From JAIXWP01 sp049318685 (GTDB lineage Bacteria; Bacteroidota; Bacteroidia; Flavobacteriales_D; Sanyastnellaceae): a stretch of 8,580 nucleotides of DNA. This document shows positions 4,706-8,580 of this stretch, in pieces. Position 1 is the stretch's first letter. Every line of letters begins with the position of its first letter. Position numbers and translations under genes: made by a program. Below the pieces are notes generated by a model, which saw only the letters and a program-made list of their open reading frames with translations, was not told the DNA's origin and ran no database searches. The stretch is taken from positions 1-8,580 of the forward strand of contig JBMOFW010000124.1 of NCBI GenBank assembly GCA_049318685.1, in the 5' to 3' direction.

Positions 4706-7126
4706 TTAAAAAACAATCGTAGAGGTCAATTTGAAACTGAAATTATCCTTCATTTCAGGCAGATGATATGGCCCATAACGATAATAACACCCCACGCCAA
4801 TCGCAGAAAAAGAGGACTGTATTAAATTGTCGAGTTGAATACCCGACTCGAAATATCCCTTTTCCGCGCCCTGTTGAACCACATTAAATTGAGGTTGCGC
4901 AATCGATTTCCCATACATCATGTTGTGTACAAGAACCAAATAAGGCTTAAACATGGGGCGACTAAATAACAGATCCTTGAAATTGTGTCGAAGTTGAACC
5001 GTAATAAACGAGGAATGAACAAACTCGTTGGTGCGCATTGTCTCGAAGCCATCTGGCGCAAAAATACTTCCATTATTATAGGCTCCACGGACATTGTAAT
5101 ATTGTGAAAAGGGCAAACCCTTTCCAATCGTACCCGCAACTAGCCGGGTCTTGAGTTCACCCAGTTGGGTCCAATAAAAGCTCTTCTCCATCATAACATC
5201 CCAACGATGATAGTCAAACTCTCCCTCGAAAATATTCTTCCAGCCTTTTGTATAGCGTAAGTGAAAAACAGGAAAGCGCCCGCCCAAGCTCAACTCCCGA
5301 TCCCCGATGCGCACAAATTTTTCTCCAGGGGCATAGCGCAACACTATTCCGGACTCACTCAATCGAAAATCACGCTGACGCAGTACAACGCCCTCATTCG
5401 ATGTACTCAACGCAGATAAAAAATAAATCCCTTCAAAAGGGCGAACACGTTGATGATTTAGAAAAATCGTACCCGACAAATTCCCCCACCACCGACCATT
5501 GAACCGCATCTCCATCAATTCATATCGATCCATCCGATTGATGAAAAGAGGATACAGCGCTCGCGTACTTATACCAACCGACGGCAAGGCAAATTGATTC
5601 CCGGCGGTCTCACGCACATCATTCTCATAGGCCGCGCTCACCCATATATCGCGCACTTTTCGAATAAAATATTTAGCATCGCCTCCATATTTCCATGATT
5701 TATCCTTAAATCCATAGGCAACATAACCACCACATCTCAGACGCTTCATCAATTTCTGATTGGTGTGTAGTCCTGCGCCAAGTCGAAAACCTTCATAGCT
5801 GTTAAAAGCCATCAATCGATTGATATCCCAACTGACCACACCCATAGGAATATATCCTTCCGAAACGGCCTGCATCACTTGTACTTTTCTATCCAGATGC
5901 TCCGTTCTGCCCAAAGAATCTATGACTTGATAGGTTTTTAAATCTTTTTCGTCTAATGCATGATATCGATAAACATTCCAAAGGCTGTCGGATTGGCCAA
6001 TAGCCGATTCATCCATGTATAATGTAACTGCGGTAAAATCCTTTTTATTCAAGTCATCTCGCAATTGAATATTCTGCATATAACTGCGTCCCTCACCTAC
6101 CATACGCCCACCGCTACTCAATTCATTTTCAAACGTAGACACCAATTGAACCGGAAACCAAAAACGGTCTTGAATCAACGTGTATTGTTGTTCGATTTTC
6201 ACATACATTCCTACCGAACGATCATTCGGTTCAGCAATCACATTCTGCAATGCGTAGCCATTGGTATGAATAAATAATTGCCCTTTCATTCCTTGAAAAT
6301 TCGTCCCCTTACGCGGACGAAAAGAAACGACGAAAACTGTATCCCGATCCACTACCGTGGTATCCTCCAAAATAAACAGATATTTTTTTATGGCATCATC
6401 GTGCAGCGGACTCATGTAAGTATTCCCTAAAATCTGAACTGTCTCTCCATAAAAACTGAAGGATTGTATTTGGGTGCCCAAAACGGCAAAATCAGGATTC
6501 TCTAGCCCGGAAACGCGTGTAGCGACCACCACTTCTTCTGAATGATCTGGCGGTAAGTGCTTTCTTGTGCTTACTGTTTCTACTAAAAAAATATGCTGCT
6601 TAGTCAAATCAATGGTCGGTGCCACAGAAGAATCTAGGCTCGGCGCTTGGCCCATTTCTAAATCAAAAAATAGTTTATTGTAGCTATCGTATGAAAATGA
6701 AATATTCTTCTCCGGATCGTTTATGGCTTTATTCGCAATGGCCTTCCTCACAATACGTTCAGCAGGATTGACACCGGGTTTTACCACCACTTCCTCCAGC
6801 ATTTTTTGATTTGATCGTAACTTGATCACACCATACCGCTGCAATTGGCCCGCGGTAATTTCTAAATCCGTATATCCCAAATAACTGATGCGCAAAGCCA
6901 CATCAGGCGAATTCATTTCAAAAGAATAGTAACCATCAATGTCGCTATAATACGCCTTGGATTCTGTGGATGCGGAAAAACATACAAATGGAATAGGCTC
7001 TTTGCTATCGGCATCTAAAACCCTTCCTTTAATCACCACTTGTGCCTTCAAAGATGAAGTCAACAGCAGAAATGCGCCTATAAGCCAATAAGTTGTAGAT
7101 CGAGATAGTTGAAGATAGAAGACCAT
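4706..7126 (-). CDS. DUF5686 outer-membrane protein with carboxypeptidase-regulatory-like domain
   Basis: An 806-residue protein of the usual length for the DUF5686 family. A signal peptide (1-28, ending SSLKAQ) precedes a carboxypeptidase-regulatory-like beta-sandwich (about 30-105: VVIKGRVLDADSKEPIPFV, then DIDGYYSF and ISYLGYTD). A short linker EEVVVKPG leads to the family's signature NPAERIVRKAIANK (about 119-132) and a long region that, in its second half, alternates beta strands like an outer-membrane barrel. The protein ends STIVF, and a terminal phenylalanine is the usual signal for insertion by the BAM machinery. The domain order resembles the N-terminus of TonB-dependent receptors, but no plug domain is seen; the function of the family is unknown. 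The start is fixed by the signal peptide and the lack of other methionines nearby. It is divergent from the radical SAM gene and convergent, 7 bases apart, with the gene at 4225. Confidence 0.9.
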   Translation of the reverse strand: MVFYLQLSRSTTYWLIGAFLLLTSSLKAQVVIKGRVLDADSKEPIPFVCFSASTESKAYYSDIDGYYSFEMNSPDVALRISYLGYTDLEITAGQLQRYGVIKLRSNQKMLEEVVVKPGVNPAERIVRKAIANKAINDPEKNISFSYDSYNKLFFDLEMGQAPSLDSSVAPTIDLTKQHIFLVETVSTRKHLPPDHSEEVVVATRVSGLENPDFAVLGTQIQSFSFYGETVQILGNTYMSPLHDDAIKKYLFILEDTTVVDRDTVFVVSFRPRKGTNFQGMKGQLFIHTNGYALQNVIAEPNDRSVGMYVKIEQQYTLIQDRFWFPVQLVSTFENELSSGGRMVGEGRSYMQNIQLRDDLNKKDFTAVTLYMDESAIGQSDSLWNVYRYHALDEKDLKTYQVIDSLGRTEHLDRKVQVMQAVSEGYIPMGVVSWDINRLMAFNSYEGFRLGAGLHTNQKLMKRLRCGGYVAYGFKDKSWKYGGDAKYFIRKVRDIWVSAAYENDVRETAGNQFALPSVGISTRALYPLFINRMDRYELMEMRFNGRWWGNLSGTIFLNHQRVRPFEGIYFLSALSTSNEGVVLRQRDFRLSESGIVLRYAPGEKFVRIGDRELSLGGRFPVFHLRYTKGWKNIFEGEFDYHRWDVMMEKSFYWTQLGELKTRLVAGTIGKGLPFSQYYNVRGAYNNGSIFAPDGFETMRTNEFVHSSFITVQLRHNFKDLLFSRPMFKPYLVLVHNMMYGKSIAQPQFNVVQQGAEKGYFESGIQLDNLIQSSFSAIGVGCYYRYGPYHLPEMKDNFSFKLTSTIVF

Positions 7127-7133
7127 ACTTCGT

Positions 7134-7141
7134 CAAATATA
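7134..7141 (-). promoter_or_regulatory. Consensus -7 element of the DUF5686 gene
   Basis: TATATTTG on the minus strand is a perfect TAnnTTTG match. It ends seven bases before the ATG at 7126. No TTTG is seen at -33. It faces away from the -7 element of the radical SAM gene 15 bases to the right. Confidence 0.6.
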
Positions 7142-7156
7142 AGAAGATGTTTCGCA

Positions 7157-7164
7157 TACCTTTG
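7157..7164 (+). promoter_or_regulatory. Consensus -7 element of the radical SAM gene
   Basis: TACCTTTG is a perfect TAnnTTTG match followed by GCCTC and then ATG at 7170. The place where a -33 TTTG would lie (7134-7137) is occupied by the TTTG of the divergent element, read as CAAA on this strand. Confidence 0.6.
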
Positions 7165-7169
7165 GCCTC

Positions 7170-8192
7170 ATGCACTCCAGGATTCGGGACCAATGGAATA
7201 TGCTTTCTAAATTGACATTCAAAAGAATGATCAATCTCCTCATACTACACCTCACTTTTCTGCATGCACGTATTACCAAAAAACCATTCGCTCTCGGTAA
7301 ACCGATGAGTATATCCATCGAACCAACTACCGCATGTAACCTCGGCTGCCCAGAATGTCCATCCGGTTTACAACAATTCACCCGTCCAACGGGAAATTTG
7401 AAACCGGATAAATTTCGAAGTTGGCTAGACCAAATCAGCGACCACTGTTTTTACATCAATTTCTATTTCCAAGGTGAGCCTTTTATCCATCAGCATATTT
7501 TCGACATGATCGCCTATGCCTCGCAGAAAAAAATGTACACTTCAACGAGCACAAACGGCCATTTTTTATCACCTACCAATGCTGAACGCATCGTCAATAG
7601 CGGATTGGATCGATTGATTATTTCCATTGATGGCACTACGCAAGAAGTGTATGAGCAGTATAGGGTCCACGGTAAACTCGACCTCGTGCTCGAGGGAACT
7701 AAAAACATGATTGCGGCCAAACGCAAACTCAATTCACAGACTCCACATGTGATCTTTCAATTCTTGGTAGTCAAACCCAACGAACATCAAATCAACGACG
7801 TCTATGCCCTGGCGAAAACACTGGGTGTAGACGAAGTGCGTTTGAAAACCGCCCAAATCTATCACCCGACACCCGACCACCCGCTAATTCCCAAACAATC
7901 CCGGTACAGCAGGTATAAATCCACAAGAGAGGGAAAGATGGTGCTTAAAAACGAAATGCTGAACAATTGTTTTCGTATGTGGACTTCATCCGTTATCACT
8001 TGGGATGGGAAAATTGTTCCATGCTGCTTCGACAAGGATGCTAAACACCAGTTGGGCGATCTTCAAGAAAAAACTTTTGAAGAAATTTGGAGAAGTTCTA
8101 AATATAAATCATTCAGAACAAACGTCTTTACACATCGCGAATCCATTGACATTTGTGCCAATTGCTCGGAAGGCACAAAGGTTTGGGCTTAA
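7170..8192 (+). CDS. Radical SAM/SPASM domain protein
   Basis: A 340-residue enzyme-like protein. A basic, amphipathic N-terminal stretch (11-40, including INLLILHLTFLHARITKK) could lie on the membrane. The radical SAM core has ACNLGCPECPSG, with C56, C60 and C63 as the CX3CX2C ligands of the 4Fe-4S cluster that cleaves S-adenosylmethionine. FQGEPF (100-105) stands at the position of the usual GGEP motif, and LIISIDGTTQEVYEQYR (149-165) is typical of the family. The C-terminal SPASM region has C267, C285-C286 and ICANCSEG (C329, C332), ligands for further clusters. Such proteins often modify peptides, but the substrate of this Bacteroidota type is unknown and no precursor peptide is visible beside it. 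The ATG at 7170 is the longest start; the ATG at 7200 matches better where I recall relatives beginning. DedA follows after 27 bases. Confidence 0.9.
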   Translation: MHSRIRDQWNMLSKLTFKRMINLLILHLTFLHARITKKPFALGKPMSISIEPTTACNLGCPECPSGLQQFTRPTGNLKPDKFRSWLDQISDHCFYINFYFQGEPFIHQHIFDMIAYASQKKMYTSTSTNGHFLSPTNAERIVNSGLDRLIISIDGTTQEVYEQYRVHGKLDLVLEGTKNMIAAKRKLNSQTPHVIFQFLVVKPNEHQINDVYALAKTLGVDEVRLKTAQIYHPTPDHPLIPKQSRYSRYKSTREGKMVLKNEMLNNCFRMWTSSVITWDGKIVPCCFDKDAKHQLGDLQEKTFEEIWRSSKYKSFRTNVFTHRESIDICANCSEGTKVWA

Positions 8193-8213
8193 ACCCCAAT
8201 TCTTGTTAACTTG
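8182..8213 (+). promoter_or_regulatory. Possible promoter of the DedA gene
   Basis: TTTG (8182-8185), 20 bases, then TTAACTTG (8206-8213) loosely fits TTTG-N19-TAnnTTTG, with the -7 part clearly degenerate. It is followed by CGCCAA and the ATG. Read-through from the radical SAM gene is at least as likely. Confidence 0.25.
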
Positions 8214-8219
8214 CGCCAA

Positions 8220-8580
8220 ATGGAATTTTGGGAATTCATTAAAAGTTTGACCCACCCGAAGGAAATTATTCACGTGGGAGGCCTGGCATTATTGCTTATC
8301 ATCGTATTTGCCGAAAATGGCTTAATAATCGGTTTTTTTCTTCCCGGAGACTCCCTCATTTTTCTCGCCGGACTCATTTGCTCTACACAACCCGAATTGT
8401 TGGATGTAAGTATTAGTACTTTGACATTTTGCATGTTTGTAGCAGCCGTGGCGGGAAGCCTTTTCGGCTATCTCTTTGGATTGCGCGTCGGGCCGCCTGT
8501 TTTCGAACGAAATGAATCCATGTTATTCAAGAAAAAATATGTAGATGTGACCAAATCTTTCTACATGAAACATGGTGGAA
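8220..8580 (+). CDS. DedA family membrane protein, N-terminal part (cut by right edge)
   Basis: The first 120 residues of a DedA (SNARE-associated, PF09335) protein; the gene leaves the window. DedA proteins are polytopic inner-membrane proteins, and some members recycle undecaprenyl phosphate or other lipids across the membrane, usually driven by an ion gradient. The family signature GFFLPGDSLIFLAGL is at 38-52. E32 (FAENG) and D44 (PGDS) are 12 residues apart, as are the two essential acidic residues of E. coli YqjA. GYLFGLRVG follows at 83-91. The conserved basic residues further on lie beyond the edge. ATG 8220 is the natural start, with MEFWEFI just before the first helix. It follows the radical SAM gene by 27 bases and is probably co-expressed with it. 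Confidence 0.92.
   Translation, partial: MEFWEFIKSLTHPKEIIHVGGLALLLIIVFAENGLIIGFFLPGDSLIFLAGLICSTQPELLDVSISTLTFCMFVAAVAGSLFGYLFGLRVGPPVFERNESMLFKKKYVDVTKSFYMKHGG

Noticed and set aside
8183..8199. Hairpin TTGGG-CTTAAAC-CCCAA over the radical SAM stop codon, possible terminator
   Set aside because: The stem is only five pairs, there is no real U-run after it, and DedA follows in the same direction 27 bases after the stop.
1..8580. Mobile elements, CRISPR arrays, tRNA/rRNA genes, toxin-antitoxin or defence genes
   Set aside because: I looked for terminal or spaced repeats, transposase or integrase motifs and tRNA-like folds and saw none; every stretch over 300 bases is occupied by a gene.

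Overview
The window looks like ordinary chromosomal DNA of a member of the Bacteroidota, probably in or near the Flavobacteriales or Cytophagales. Four signs point there. Several families found mainly or typically in that phylum are present: DUF5686 with a carboxypeptidase-regulatory-like N-terminus, a PD40/OmpA envelope protein, DUF3109, and a characteristic radical SAM/SPASM protein. No start codon has a convincing Shine-Dalgarno sequence. Close matches to the Bacteroidota -7 promoter element TAnnTTTG lie a few bases before most starts. The layout is compact, with overlapping or nearly touching genes. I see no tRNA, rRNA, CRISPR array, insertion sequence, phage gene or recognisable defence system.

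Layout, left to right. The 5' part of hemN (anaerobic haem synthesis) runs leftward off the edge at 1-307. It is divergent from a small four-helix membrane protein of unknown function (426-821, +). That gene converges on a leftward cluster, sharing four bases at the stop codons. In transcription order the cluster is a cysteine-rich DUF3109 protein (3912-3304), a secreted PD40 beta-propeller/OmpA-like peptidoglycan-binding protein (3257-1305) and an unknown soluble-plus-two-helix membrane protein (1324-818). The last two overlap by 20 bases, so the three probably form an operon. Rightward from the DUF3109 gene lie a 57-residue DUF1508-like protein (4018-4191) and a four-helix membrane protein with histidines and acidic residues grouped on one face (4225-4698). 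The second of these converges, with a 7-base gap, on a leftward DUF5686 outer-membrane protein (7126-4706). The DUF5686 gene shares a 43-base divergent promoter region with a rightward radical SAM/SPASM gene (7170-8192). That is followed closely by a DedA-family membrane protein cut by the right edge (8220-8580).

Taken together, the set is envelope-oriented: an outer-membrane barrel, a peptidoglycan-anchored periplasmic protein, DedA and several inner-membrane proteins. Three proteins are probably iron-sulphur or metal proteins (HemN, DUF3109, radical SAM/SPASM). No pathway linking all of them can be shown from the sequence. The most informative signals are the repeated promoter-at-the-start-codon architecture, which implies leaderless or nearly leaderless mRNAs, and the uncharacterised proteins at 426-821, 818-1324, 4018-4191 and 4225-4698.
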